Source: Tetrahymena thermophila SB210 (taxonomy: Eukaryota; Ciliophora; Oligohymenophorea; Hymenostomatida; Tetrahymenidae). From it: a DNA stretch of 64,000 bases. The position numbers were made by a program, and so were the translations under genes. The stretch spans positions 62,001 to 126,000 of the forward strand of contig NW_002476082.1 of the NCBI RefSeq assembly GCF_000189635.1. Direction: 5' to 3'. A model generated the notes under the pieces. It did no database searches. It saw only the letters and a program-made list of their open reading frames with translations, and had not been told where the DNA came from. Shown in pieces: positions 51,461 to 64,000 of this stretch. Within the stretch, counting starts at the first letter, position 1. The number at the start of each line of letters is the position of its first letter.

Positions 51461-52081
51461 ATGGAAACTAAAAAAGATGAAGCGGCTCTTTAAAAAGAGA
51501 AAGAGTTAAAGCTTGAAAAGTTGTTTAAAGAGTTAGAATATTCAATTAAAAAGGAATAGCATCGACTAAGCTGGGTAGTTGTTGAAGCCATTTTGAAGAT
51601 AGATCCTGAAAATGAAAAGATTACAGAATATCTTAAATAAATACCTAAAATATAGGAAGACACCTAAGCATTTGATTTAGTAGCTTTTATGAAGCTTGGT
51701 GCTATATTGCTAACTCCTGGTTTTATATTCTTTGCGATATTTTATAAATTCATTAAGAAGTCTGAGTAAAATAATTAAGAATATTTTGATAAATTAGAAA
51801 AAACTAAAGGAACAGAAACTTCTGAAGCCGATAAAGCTTCTAAAATGAAGGAATCGTTAAAAAAAATATAAAAAAGTATGTAGAAAGACAAGTCTTCAGA
51901 AAGTTAATTATAAGGAAAAAGTAAATTTAAATATTCAACTAGTTTCTTACTTCCTTAAACTCCATTTTCGTCATCTGTGCAGAAACCTTTTATTTTTAAT
52001 AAATAATCCGTTTAAAAGACTTTTAGTTTATAGAATTAGTTGCAAGGCTCTTTATTAAAGATATTAAAAAAGCTAGTTTGA
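51461..52081 (+). CDS. Small single-pass membrane protein, 206 aa
   Basis: Single exon, ATG 51461, TGA 52079-52081. The N-terminal ~75 residues are charged and helical (LEKLFKELEYSIKKEQHRL). One hydrophobic segment at ~78-98 (LGAILLTPGFIFFAIFYKFI) is followed by two Lys and looks like a transmembrane helix. The C-terminal ~105 residues are polar and basic (KASKMKESLKKIQKSMQKDK). No signal peptide. The family is not recognised; membrane location is inferred only from the hydrophobic segment. Confidence 0.75.
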
Positions 52082-52432
52082 ATAACTTTAAAATGCCTAT
52101 AAATAAATATATGAATCTTAGTTAAATTTTTATGTAAAAAATAATTTAGTTGAAAAAAATATTCTATTAAGATATTATTTAAATAAATTAATTTTGTGGT
52201 AGAAAAATTATTGATATTATTATTAAATACTAATATGCAAATAAGTTTATTGGTTAATTGATTAATTGAACGAACGAAATATATTTATTATTTTGATTTT
52301 TTTTTTTTTGTGTATTTGTTTTTATGTAATTATTTTACTATCAAATTATTGATTGATTAAATATATTTTTGCTATAAACAACTTGATAACTGAAAATAAT
52401 TTATTTTGTGAATTATTTATTTATTTGTTAGA
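52082..52432. other. Intergenic
   Basis: 350 bp of AT-rich spacer, including a ten-T run near 52302; presumed promoter of the STPGR gene. No gene. Confidence 0.6.
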
Positions 52433-53659
52433 ATGAATGAACTAGTTTTCTAAAATGCAACATCTATACCAAGCAAGCAAATAACTATCCCTGTAGAGAG
52501 AATATTTGGCTAAAATAAACCTGGCTTTGGTAAATCTGAATTTAGATTGAATTAAATGGAACCCAATTAAATAATGCAGCTTTTAACTGATAAATTTAGT
52601 AATGTTAGTCTGAGTAAAACTCAAAGATCTCATTCATTTTATTCAAGAGATAGCGATGCTAGTACAGAAGCTAGTGTTAATAAATTCATATTAAAAAAAA
52701 AGCCTGTTTCAACTAGGATTCATATTCCTGCTCATAAAAATCATTATGCATAAATTTAGTTAGAAATAGAAAAAGAAAGAGAAGCCAAGATAAAATAAAA
52801 TTTAGATTTTTAATAAGAAAATGAAGGGTAGATGAATATCCTTCACCAAGATAAAGGGAAATTATAAAAATTAAAAATGGATAGACTTGCTAAAAAAATG
52901 GCAAAAGAAGAAGACAAACCTATAATAGAAAGGATCAATGATGCTAACAAGGAATTTTTGAAAAATTTGTATGAATTAAATGAGGATCTAATAACTCCTC
53001 AGTAAAAGAAATTCAAAAATACAGTTAAATATAAGTAAACCTATTAATCTTCTTTTAAAGTTAAGGAAAGAGAGGATATGGCAAATTTAAAGAAAAAGAA
53101 TAAATATGCTCCTGGTCCTGGTGATTATGAAGTAAAGAGAATATATGAAAATAACCTAAAAATAAATAAAATTCGCTCGATTTCTATGCAACAATAAGGA
53201 ATAATTTAAGAAAACCTTGATGAAGAGGAGGATAGTAGAAATATAAGTCAACTAAATAGAATTAAAAGTAGATTAAATAAGGCTTTAAATATTGATTAAG
53301 AGCAAGAGTATGAATCTATGAGAAATGAATTAATGAGCAATAATTACTAATCAACAAACGATAACTCTTAAAATACTTCTTACATGTTTATGAAGGATGA
53401 TAGAGATAGATTTGGTTAATAAATTTTTCCTTTAAGCAGTTAAATTCCAGTTCCTGGTCCTGGAAAGTACGAATAAAACTAATACTCAATAGAAAAGAGA
53501 CTGTAAGCAATACAATCTTAAGAAGAATAAAAAAGATTATTAAAAATATGGCTTCATCCTGGAGGTAAAGACGAGCTCAAGACTGTCAAGGGTTCTTAGC
53601 AAATAAGAAACTATTCTTTGGATCCAGAAGGGCCTATCCACCTTAAAAATTATTAATGA
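52433..53659 (+). CDS. STPGR (SHIPPO) repeat axonemal protein, 408 aa
   Basis: Single exon, ATG 52433, TGA 53657-53659. Two sperm-tail PG-rich motifs are clear, YAPGPGDYEVK at ~225 and IPVPGPGKYEQN at ~338, with a degenerate one near the N-terminus (FGQNKPGFGKSEFR). The region ~120-200 is charged and helical. STPGR proteins (outer dense fiber 3 / CIMAP / SHIPPO group) bind microtubules, many inside ciliary doublets, so a role as a microtubule-associated or inner protein of cilia or cortical microtubules is inferred. The long spacing between repeats is less regular than in ODF3. Confidence 0.78.
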
Positions 53660-54347
53660 AAATTATAATTTAAAAATTTAATATAAAGAACATAAAATAC
53701 TAACTAAATACTATAAATAAAATAAATACAAAATTTAATATAAGTAAAATATGTAAATAAATATAAAGATAATATGGTTAAATTTAAATTTATTATTAAT
53801 TTAGAGTTTTACTATTTAATAGTTTATATTCAGCATCCAATCTTAAGTTTATAAAAAAACGAAACTATTTAAAATAATTCAAATAAATTTCAAGTTTAAT
53901 AAAACTAAATAAAATAATTTCTGAAACTAATTTAGTATCTGCAAAGCATATACAGTATATCTTCATATATATGGTGTTAATAGTATTTTTATTTTCTTAA
54001 ATAAAAAGGGAAGCTAAATAAAATTGACATTCTTAAAAATTTTCTAAAATATTGATTTAGTTAATGAGAAACAAGGTATATATTTATCAAATAAATTCAT
54101 TTTACTGAGAATAAAATTATGAAATATGTATATTAGAGCTTAAATTTTCCCTCAAATTTTATAATGGTATTAGAAAAAAGATGATAATCAAAATTAAATA
54201 ATAATTATTAAATTAATTTTTTCTAGAGTTTTTATATAATTATAAAATAATTATTTTAAATTTACATTTGAAAGGGATTTTTACAATTTTTTGAAATATG
54301 AAATATATTTTATTTATTCTATTTAGAATATACCACTTAAAATATTT
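53660..54347. other. Convergent intergenic region
   Basis: Holds the 3' UTRs of the STPGR gene (plus) and the decarboxylase (minus). AT-rich, no coding sequence. Confidence 0.6.
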
Positions 54348-56286
54348 TCATTAATATTCTCTTATTAATTAATCTGTGCATTTATTTAAGTATTACCAAA
54401 ATTCATCAACATGCTATTCTGTGGTATTTGGATTACAGACAACAAATCTAAAGAAGTAGATACCTGCTATGTTACTTGGTGTAACATAACCTTCTAGGGT
54501 GTTTTTATCAAGTAACTCTTTAAGTTTTTTATTAATGTCGTTTTGGTTTTAATTTTCTTTGAAAGTCTTCAATTTGAAAGTAACCAGAGTGTATAAATTC
54601 TCAGAGAATAATTCGAATCTATCGCTTTTTTCAATATATTCTTAGAATCTCTTGGCTAATTATGATTTAGATCTTTTAGTTTAAAAAATGATTTAGAAAA
54701 AATCAGAAAAAATTTAACTTTACCTAATGTGCTCTTAATAACCTTTAACTCCAAACGCTTTCAAATTATAATAGAATTTAAGAGCATTCCATCTACGACC
54801 AAAACCAATCATCCAATCTTTTGCATCAACTGCATCTCCTGATCCTGAATATGCATTTTTAGTAATTTCAAAACCTTAATCCTTTTTAAAGGCAGAAGTA
54901 AAAGTCTTCTTATCTTAGACATAAGTAAGAGTACCAACATTTCCAACCATTCCAAGCTTTGCGAAGTTAATTTATAAAGAATCAACCTCATTAAGTAGAT
55001 TATCTGGTCTCAAAGAACGATATTCTGGACAAACCCAAGTAGTTCCAGCGTAAGCACAATCTAAATTCAACCACATTCCATATTTTTTAGAAAGAGCTAT
55101 AATTTAATCGAAAGGATCATTAGCACATGTTGGAGTAGTTCCATATGTAGCTGAAATGAAGAATGGATGTAAGCCATTCTTTACATCTTCTTCAATTTAA
55201 GCTTCAAGCTTAGCCATATCTGGAATGAAATTCTTTTTTTATTCATCAAAATATACTGGAATATTTCTTATATAATTTATATCCTTTATTCTAAGAGCCT
55301 TTTCTACTGTATTGAAAGTGTGTTCAAAGACATAGCTTATTAAAATATTAAAATAAACTTATCAATAAAATAGAAAATTTTATTTAAATTATTCGCTTTT
55401 AAATATTTCTTGTAAAATAAAATTTATTAACATTTTTAAAAATTCTAAAATATTTGCTTCATAATATTTAATTTTTAATCAATAATTTTTTTTTCTACCT
55501 TGAAAATTTAAGGATTTCAGGACTTAAAGGATCTAACTTCATTTAATTTATCTTTCTTAGCTTAGCAGCGTGAGCAGCTAGGTGGTAGGAATCTGAAGTG
55601 CTGACTGAAATAGCACCACCACCTGAATTTTTGAGCTAATATTATGGTGGAAGATCAAGCATTTTAGCAATCCAATCAACAACTACGTATTCTAATTCAG
55701 TGTGAGCTGGAGATGCATTCCATGTGAAAGCAGGAGAATGGAAAGTAGAAGCAAACATATCGGCTAAGATTGTAGGGTGACTGATTGAAGATGGGAAATA
55801 TGCAAAGAATTTAGGATGTTGCCAGTGAGTAATAGCAGGAACAAATTTATTTTTAGTTTCTTCTAAAATTTCATCAAATGATGAACCTTCTTGAGGAGGC
55901 TCTTCAGATATTTGTGATTTTAAGTCATATAATTTTATGTTAGGATACACTGGTATCTAATCTAAATTGTCATAAATATCACCAATTAAGTTAAGCATTT
56001 TAGTTCCTTAAACTCTCAATTCATTTGAGCTAAAAAATTTATTTTATGGCTAATAAAATAAATTAATTTGTGCAAAATTTTTTTTGAAATGCTTACTTTA
56101 TTTGATAAAATTGGTTATATTTCTGACTAATTGGCAGAGTCTTGCTAAAGATAATCGATCAAATCCTACTTAGAAAGCTTATCTGTAATAAGATTAAAAA
56201 TAATTTAATATGTGTGTGATAAAAAATCAGTATTTACTTTATGCAATAAGCTCTTCAATGAGGTTTTTTCCTGTTTGAGAAGACAT
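54348..56286 (-). CDS. Group II PLP-dependent decarboxylase-like (aromatic amino acid/tyrosine decarboxylase family), 540 aa
   Basis: Five exons on the minus strand, 5' to 3': 56286-56238, 56182-56097, 56049-55499, 55335-54724, 54672-54348 (TGA 54350-54348); all phases agree. From exon 3 the protein follows animal and plant AADC: THWQHPKFFAYFPSSISH, TILADMFASTF, FTWNASPAHTELEYVVVDW, a GGGAIS loop, FFISATYGTT, LNLDCAYAG (Asp321) and RRWNALKFYYNLKAFGVKG. The PLP-lysine motif N-P-H-K-W reads NFAKL (Lys355 kept). The PLP-stacking His seems to be Phe236. Exons 1-2 add ~45 residues. Cytosolic amine synthesis is the family role, but the changed residues leave substrate and reaction open. Confidence 0.82.
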
Positions 56287-58232
56287 CTAATAATGTTATT
56301 TAGATAATAAACTTACAAATTATTTCATCAAATTGATAAAGTAATATTTTTTTTGATATTAATTATTAGGTTTTAAAGATATTTCTAAAGAATAAAAGAA
56401 TTATTGAAGAAATTTAATAGAAGTATGATAAATTTTGTTATCAATTAGGAGATATATATATTAAAGTTACTTACTTTAATTAACATAGTTATTTCTTTTT
56501 CAGAAAATAACTAGTTCTAAGAATAAAATATCCTTCTAAATTTAGATATATATTGAATCATATTCCTAGTTAATAAACTGCTATTTTATTTACATTTATC
56601 AGCTAAATACTTTCAAGTATTCTTTTTTATTTACTATCTACAATTAATTTTATTAATAAATGCAAATTTATTTGATTAAAGTAAAGATGATATAATAAAT
56701 ATCTGATTTAGATTAATGAAATATCTAAAAAACATTCAATTTATTTAAAAATACTTAAAGAAGTATGAAGTTTTGCAATAAAATTATTTATTTGATATTT
56801 TTATATTTTCAGAATTCGATTAAATTGTAATATAAGAAATTCTAATTAGTCAGAAGATAAAATTAAAAAATTTTAAGTTAGGTTTAGATAATTAAAACTT
56901 AGAAATTTATTTTATATGCAAAAAAATAAATACAATATTAAGATTTTACAACATAATTATTTATTTGGTCATATTTAAAATTTATTTATTTAATGAAATA
57001 TTACTCTTAAAAATTTAATTATTATAAGATAAGATTTAGTGTAATAATATATATAATCATTTATAAGTATTTTTAATGTGATTTTTTACTCCTATAAATA
57101 AATTTTATTTATAAAATGTTTCTTTTGTTGATGTGTTATTTTTTTATTTTTAATAATAAATAATTATTTATTTTTTTCGCCTCAAACATAAAAGACTTTT
57201 TTGTTCTAAAATTTTGTAAAAAATGATAAATTTAATTCATAAAATATTAACAAATACAGAAAATAAAATTTTAAAAAGTAAATAATCAAAGAATAATGTT
57301 ACGATTGAAATTAATTTATTTAAATTTTTAAAATAAGAAAAATTTATTTAATGATTAAAAAAATAAATATTATTTTTTAAATTAATAAGATAACAATTCT
57401 AAGATTAATTATGATAAAATTTTTGGCTCCTTATATTTATTAAACATATTTAAGAATGAAAAAATATTCAATAATTCTATATAAAAAATTTATCAAAAAT
57501 TAAGAAGTGAAATTTAAAAAAAAAATTATTTTTTTAATAAAATTTTAATTGTAACTTAATAAAGCTAAAGGGACACTTTATAAATTACATACTTAGAAAT
57601 GATTAATTTTTAACAATTTTAAGTTCTTAGTAATAAAAATAGATTTAGACTGTTATAAAATCTCTAGGCTAATTATTAACTAGATAATAAATTTATTATT
57701 TTGAATATAATCCAAATAGTTAATATTTTTTTATGGAAAATAAATAAGTATTAATAAAAGTTAGTTTCAAAATGAATGGAAAATGTTAGTTCAATTTTAA
57801 TTTTTGAATTTATGTTTAGATTTTAAAGGATAAGCAAAAAATTAAATTTATTATCATTTATTTATCTTATATGGTATAAGATTAATAATTATTTGCAAAA
57901 AAATTAATGTGAGGCAATTACCAACTAATTCATCAATAGTTAAATGGAAGATATATTTAAAAGAAAGGTATTTATTTGAAAGATGACATCTTAGTTGATT
58001 CACTTTCTAAAATCAAAAACAAATAAATCAATAAAAAATAGTAGAAAGCTAACAATTATATTGAAAATAATCAAAGAGTTATTTATTGATATAAAGATTG
58101 ATAAAGATAAGTAACAAATCTAAGAATATTATCGATCGGGTTTTTTTCATTAATATCAGTAAAAAAAGGAACAATAAAGCAACTGTAAAAAATAATTAGA
58201 AAAGATATATAAATAAATTTAGTTATTGAAGA
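56287..58232. other. Divergent promoter region, 1.9 kb
   Basis: Lies between the decarboxylase start (minus) and CFAP57 start (plus). Long A/T homopolymers dominate. The stretch 57880-58140 is slightly more coding-like, but each frame meets TGA and no splice-compatible exon to CFAP57 was found; an in-frame TGA at 58227 sits just before the chosen CFAP57 start. Confidence 0.55.
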
Positions 58233-61200
58233 ATGTAGCTACCATCAATTGGAAATACTTAGCACATTTAGTTGAAATTTGCGTTTGGTATCAATACCAA
58301 CATTAAAAATAATTTATACTTTTTAGATGAAGAAAAGATCATTTATCCTGCAGGTTATAATATTGTATAGTATAATATTCAGGATAAAACATAGGTTTAT
58401 TACCAAGGATTAACTGATTATAGAGGCATTTCTTGTATCGAATTATCGCCTCTAAGAAGATGGCTTGCCGTAGGACTCAAAGGAGCGAAATTTGATAATG
58501 AAAAATTCGATAATCCTTCTATTGCGATTTATGATACAATTACATAGCGTAAAAAACATATTTTAAATTTCAAAGAGGTGAAAATTAAATATTGGGTTTC
58601 TTTAGCATTCCCTTCATCTCAGTAAGAGGCTAAGCATTTAGTGTCTCTATCAGGAAATTGTTTAAGTGAAAGACATAAAGATAAAGAGTCTAAAGATAGA
58701 GACTCTAAAGAAAAGTAAAGCTCTGCATAGTAAGGTAGTGATAAAATTGAAGGAGAAATTATTGCATGCTACTGGAATTTATCAGGTAGTGGTAAGATCT
58801 TAGCATGGGTTCAAGTTTCTTTAGCAAATATAGATGCATTCGAAATATCTATCAATAAAAACGATACATCATTCTTCAGTTGTATTGGAAGAAAGGTAAA
58901 AAATCAAAATTTTATTTCAAAATACGAAAAAAAAGAAAACCGTTGAATGAAAAGATTTAATTGGAAACATGGTTGATTTTCAAAATAAGCGTTTCTTTGT
59001 TTCAAAAAATTTTTATGATTTCAGAAAAAACATTTAAATTGCTTTCCTTGATCCATGCCAAGAGACTTAAAGCATTAATAATTCTGATTGCTTATAAATG
59101 ATTTTATTTATAAAATTTAATGATATTTCAAAAATTAGTTATATTATTAATATTAAAAGCAATCTCAAATTTAAATTGTGGTTCACACCACTCAATTTCT
59201 CAAATATTTTTAAATTTAATTAATCAAAACAATCAAAATTTTCTCAAGATAGCTCAGAGTTTATATTAAGCAATTTAAAAAAAATAGCTATTAAATGGAA
59301 GGATATTAATCTTTTGATTGAAATTGAGAAGAAATTAATTTCTTTGTTTGTTTTTTTTTGGTGATAGAATAAATATAAAATGGTTGTTTTTTCTATAAGT
59401 TTTGATCATTTAGAAATTGATGAATTAAGCATATTTTATATTTAATTAGGTATTTAAGTGCTTTAAGAAAATAGACAGCGTAGAAGAAGGTGATAGACAG
59501 GCAGATGATAAATAGAAAGGTGAAAAATAAAAAGGAGAAAAATATAAAGCCACTTTAAAAAATCATTGCACTCAATTAAATGGAGCTCCTTAAGAGTTAT
59601 CTTAGGATTATACTTGCCACACATGGCTAACATGTGACAATAATTTAATAGTTTGTACAGCAAATGGTGAAATTATTGTTTGTAATGAAAATGCTGAATT
59701 TATTGAGGTTTTGAAATAATCACCTGTATTTATAAACAAGCAATCTTGGAGAATAGAGTGTATTAATACCTATTCTAAAGGTTTTATTGTAGGAGCTAAA
59801 GATTCTAGCATATATGTTTATAGAGCTACAAACGACGATAAGAATCGTTACGAAGAAGTTAATAGAGTTTTATTTAAGTAATACAGCGACCTAAAAGATT
59901 TATACGTGACTGGTTTGAGCATTACACCTCATTCTGAAGATAAAATAGCTTGCTCTCTCTCCAACAATTAAATATATTCAATTAAATTAAAAAGAGATTC
60001 TATATATTCAAGTGATTCTGATGAATAAATTGAATAAGTTTCTCTTGCTTTCCATAGTGGACCTATAAATGGAATGGATATTTGTATCAGAAAGCCCTTA
60101 ATAGCTACTTGTGGTAAAGACAAGACTATTAAAGTTTGGAATTATGAAGAGAAAACTCTTGAACTTTCTTGGCTTTTTAATGAAGAAGCATATTGTATTG
60201 CACTTCATCCTTCAGGTTTACATGTAATATTTCTTTATTTATATTTTAGCTTAGTAAATGATAATTATAGTGGCTTTTGTTACATTAAACTATACTTTTT
60301 TATAAATATTACTCATTAGCTTTTTAATTAGAAAAAATTTAATACTTGCAATTATTTCAATAATTTTTGAATTAATTTATTAGATGATTGTATGCCTTAA
60401 TGACAAGTTAAGATGGATGAATATTTGTTTGCATTAGTCTTCAAATTCTAATAAAAGCAAACACTACAAAGAAATTACTTAATTCAAATAATGCAAAGAA
60501 GTCAGATTTAGCAATGGAGGTCATTACTTTGCTGCAATTGATGGTACTCAAAGCTCATAGTTAATCAAAGTTTTCAGGTTTTATACAGGAGAACAGCCAG
60601 TAATTACTACTTTCAAAACATTTAAAAAACCCATTTTTAATTTAATCTTCTAAATAATTAGCCCTCTTTAGTGTTCAAAGGACATACTGGTAGAGTAAAA
60701 AGTTTAGCTTGGTCAAAGGATGATTCACTACTAGCTTCTTGCGGTGTTGATGGTATGGTGTATATTTGGCGTATTGATAATGATTCAGGAGATTTACGTC
60801 TTTATGAGAACTCTCATAAGAGCATCTAATTGAGTTGTGTTGCTCTTAATATGGATACTTAAATGATTTATTCATGTGGTAGTGACAGATTTTTACATTA
60901 AGGATTCATATTTGACTCAAGTTAATAGGCTAGAAAAATCAATTAAGAAGTTTAATTAAACTAAATAGCTTTCACATCTACTAATAAAATAATGTTTGCT
61001 GGTATTGCAGATGAGTAAAGAAGTTCTGGTGCTGTTAGATGCATTTTATTCACAACTCCCACAAATAATAAATTTTACGATTACCCTGCTCATGATGAAT
61101 AGGGTATTGAAAAGTTAAGAATCACTTATGATGATAAATATTTAATAACTGCTGGTAGAGATGGATGCATTATGCTTTTCGAAATTAAAGTAAATATTAT

Positions 61201-63065
61201 TTTCAATTTAAAAATAAGCTAATTAATATTTAAATAAATAAAGGATAAAGATGCCAGAGGTATGAGACTGAAAGAAGGTTACCCAAAGAATGCAGAAGAA
61301 ATATTAGTCACTCGCTAAGATTTAGATGACCTCAAAAATACTATTGATAATTACTAGTCTTTGATTGGAGAATTTAATAATCAAACCTTGAATAACTAAA
61401 CAAACTAAAAGGATGAACAAATTAAATAATTACAAGAAAGACTTTAAAAATCTTTGGAACACAATAAAACAGCTTATGAATAACTTCAAGAAAAGAAGAG
61501 AGATATTGAAAAGAAGTATGATGAAGAACTTAAAATAATGAAAGTAAATAAATTACTTACTTATACTTAAATATTAAAAATGTTGATTTAAAAGCAAATA
61601 AATATAAATTATAAATGATAAAATTAATTTTTATTTTTAATGATATTAGGAAAAATTTGAGGCTGAAATTCAAGAATTGGATACAAGCTATTAGAGAAAA
61701 GTAATGGATGAAGTTGAAAAGCATGAGAGTGTGAAGAAAGTTCACGAAATTCAAAGAAATAAGAATAATAGAGAAAGATAATAAAAAGCCATGCAGTGCT
61801 AAATGCAAGCTCAGAGCTTAGATTAAGAGTACTAATAAAAACTTCATGAAGAGAGAAGTTAAAGAGAAAGAGTTTAAAATGATATAGATAAAATGCAAAA
61901 GGATAATGATGAAATTTACCGCTAAATTGAGCAAGAAACAAAAGAAGAAATTGAAAACTTGAATAACAAAAATTTAGAACATGAAGCTGAAGTCAAAGAA
62001 AGACATAAAAAAGCTAAAAGTGATGCAGCCATCACCACTAAAAAAATAGACTAAAAGAAAAAGGATTCAGAATAATACGAAGAGTAATTCAGATTACATT
62101 AGAAGTAGCTCAAAAAATTAAGAGAAGAAAATGAAACTTTGCTCAAAGAAATCCAACAATAAAAAGAAATTATTTAAGAAAGAGATAAAACAATCGGCAA
62201 ATAAGAAAAGCAAATATATAAACAGAAGAAGAAATCATAAAACTTGGAAAAGTTTAAGTTCGTACTTGATCATAAAATCAAAGAATTAAAACGTGATATA
62301 GGTCCTCGTGAAGACGAAATAGCTCGTATGAAGGAAGAAACAAATTAGATGGATCAACTGTTAAAGAAATACAATTCCTATAATAACCATTTAGGTAATG
62401 CTGTAGATGAGCTATACACAGCTTAAGAGCTAATGAACTCAGAAATTAAGAATCAAAGAACAGTTATTTCATCAACTAATAACAAAATCAAGCGCTTCAA
62501 AGATGATTTATACAAAGCAGTACAACACATTTAGGATTATGAAAAATTGTAATAACACGTTAATGAATTAAAGAGATTGTATGCTAACAAGAATATTGAA
62601 CGTAATAAAAACGATGAATAAATTTTATAGGAATACGAAAATCAAAAAGCTCACTTACAATACAAAGTTTAACGTCTTAAAAAGTATCTTAAGCAAGATA
62701 ATCAAATTCATAAGGACTACAATTTAGGTCTTATGTCTAATAATGTCAATCTCATCAAAGAAATTAATATATTACGTAAGTAAATTAAAGATATCCAAAA
62801 AGGAGAGGGAGGATAAACAGGAAAACCTGCAGAACATGCTAGATCTCTAACTACATCTTTTAAGCGTGCTAGAACAGCTGGTGTACGTTCAAACAGCAAA
62901 AACGGAAATAGACCTGACGAAATAGATGAAGCTCTAAATGATCCAGCTATTTAATAAAAATAGCAAATCCTTGTTATGCAATCTGATGATATAACATAAT
63001 TAAGAGTTTAATTAGAAGAGTTGCATGAAGAAAATAGAGCTCTTACAGTTTCAAATAATTTTTGA
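58233..63065 (+). CDS. CFAP57: Cilia- and flagella-associated protein 57 (WDR65), 1298 aa
   Basis: Six exons, all phase 0: 58233-58895, 59450-60223, 60384-60599, 60662-61189, 61244-61543, 61650-63065 (TGA 63063). Residues ~1-727 are WD40 repeats matching CFAP57: [20 protein letters not shown] near the start, [60 protein letters not shown], then DKDARGMR as in animal CFAP57. Residues ~740-1230 are a long coiled coil containing [20 protein letters not shown], a hallmark block of the family. Length is close to human CFAP57 (1250). It is an axonemal protein tied to the single-headed inner dynein arms and their regulatory hub. The Lys/Ser-rich insert near residue 150 is extra. Confidence 0.92.
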
Positions 63066-64000
63066 GCGAAAAAATAAATAAAATCATAAATAAAATATCC
63101 CAAAATGTTTTGACTAAAATATTTACAATAAAAATAGTAACTTACTTAATACATCGATTAATTCATTCATTAATTAGTTGATTCATAAATGCAAACATAA
63201 TTTCTTGAAAATTTAATTTAATAAATTGAATATATAACTAAAATAATTTTTATGTTTACTTTTTAAAATTTTAATTCTATATTATTTTGTGTTCTTCCAC
63301 ACTTTATGCTTTTCGATTGTCTATAAATATATCATTTATTTAAAATTCAAGGTTTTTCATTCAATTTTAGTTAAAAATTTAAATAGATAAGTAAAGATAT
63401 TTGCTATAATCTTTGTTGTATTTATACAGTAATTAATTAAAACTTTTCATCTTAATTTAAGTTCATATTAATATTATCTATCATAATTCAATAATATTAC
63501 TAAAAAATCTAAATATTTCTCAAGTGGTATTTTAGACAGACTAAGAAAGTACTGATGAATTTAATTATAAAACTTTTTGCTTATTTTAGAGTGAGTTTTT
63601 TATCTTTTGTTTATGAAAAAAACTTTTAAAAGTGTTTAAAAATAAAAGTATTATTATAAATAATATAAAATTTAAAATTAATGAATATGTTTTTAAATTA
63701 ACCTGAATTTAAATTTTTTAAAATGAAATTTCGAATATAAAAAATTATTATTGGGAGAAATTAGTGCAACTATTATTAAAAATAGCTATTAGAGCAGGTT
63801 TTTTGTTAAAATTCAATATATGCTAGTTTACATATAACTAAAAAGATAATTAACAAGTATTTTAGTTAAATTTATAGAGATATTTTACAATATTAATTAA
63901 ATAAATCAAAAAATTACTAAAAGCATAATTGAATTTTTTGCTTTTAAATGACGAAAGGCTTAACGAAATTAAGTTTTAGAGAATTTGTTAAATAAAATTT
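63066..64000. other. Intergenic to window end
   Basis: AT-rich 3' flank of CFAP57. No frame remains open over a useful length and no RNA gene or repeat was recognised before the window ends. Confidence 0.6.

Noticed and set aside
61557..62899. Minus-strand frames within the CFAP57 region
   Set aside because: They are antisense to the CFAP57 coiled-coil exons and one intron; no splice logic or homology.
1..64000. tRNA, rRNA, telomere repeat, chromosome breakage site, CRISPR array, transposase
   Set aside because: No B-box-like GTTCGAATCC element in a cloverleaf context, no GGGGTT arrays, no breakage-site core, no spaced repeats and no transposase motifs were found by eye; a covariance-model or tRNA-scan run could still find a small RNA.
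1..64000. Bacterial, viral or organellar origin because of the very low G+C
   Set aside because: GT-AG introns, CPSF2, GAR1, CFAP57 and TAA/TAG = Gln fix it as ciliate nuclear DNA.

Overview
The window reads as macronuclear-type DNA of an oligohymenophorean ciliate, Tetrahymena-like. Base composition is extremely AT-rich. TAA and TAG recur inside otherwise convincing reading frames and must be read as glutamine, and every gene model ends on TGA. Introns are GT-AG, AT-rich and roughly 46 to 720 nt long, much longer than the 20-30 nt introns of Paramecium. Under the standard code most genes are chopped into fragments, so all models here were translated by hand with TAA/TAG = Gln. Intron phases agree across nearly all junctions. 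Nineteen protein-coding genes are supported. I saw no rRNA or tRNA, telomeric repeats, chromosome-breakage sequence, CRISPR array or intact transposon.

Left part (1-5.5 kb): four small, mostly single-exon genes in the same orientation encode proteins with an N-terminal cysteine (possible acylation) signal, a polar middle and a related C-terminal block of about 70 residues. A fifth member lies at 34.8-35.5 kb on the minus strand. Centre-left (6.3-25.8 kb): three large multi-exon paralogues each combine a disordered N-terminus, a PH domain and a C-terminal permuted papain-like (NlpC/P60 superfamily, YiiX/C92-like) domain with His-before-Cys order. The first and third keep the His and Cys; the middle copy has lost both. 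A minus-strand leucine-rich-repeat-like gene sits between copies two and three.

Middle (26-47 kb): a CPSF2 (CPSF100) orthologue of the mRNA 3'-end processing complex; an unknown minus-strand gene; an Asn/Gln-rich protein; the fifth lipid-anchor-family gene; a 20-exon LRR gene in which each exon encodes one repeat (mostly exactly 90 nt, always phase 2); the H/ACA snoRNP protein GAR1 (minus); and a large coiled-coil protein resembling Cep57.

Right part (47.8-64 kb): a secreted protein with a tail of about 24 copies of an eight-residue Thr-Pro-Glu-Pro-Lys-Pro-Glu-Pro repeat spread over several exons; a small single-pass membrane protein; an STPGR/SHIPPO-repeat axonemal protein; a group II PLP-dependent decarboxylase with altered active-site residues (minus); and CFAP57 (WDR65), an axonemal inner-arm regulator. 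At least two, probably three, of the genes in 41.8-63 kb are ciliary or centriolar, as expected for a ciliate. Intergenic stretches are very AT-poor in content: homopolymers, AAAT/TTTA microsatellites and a few decayed direct duplications.
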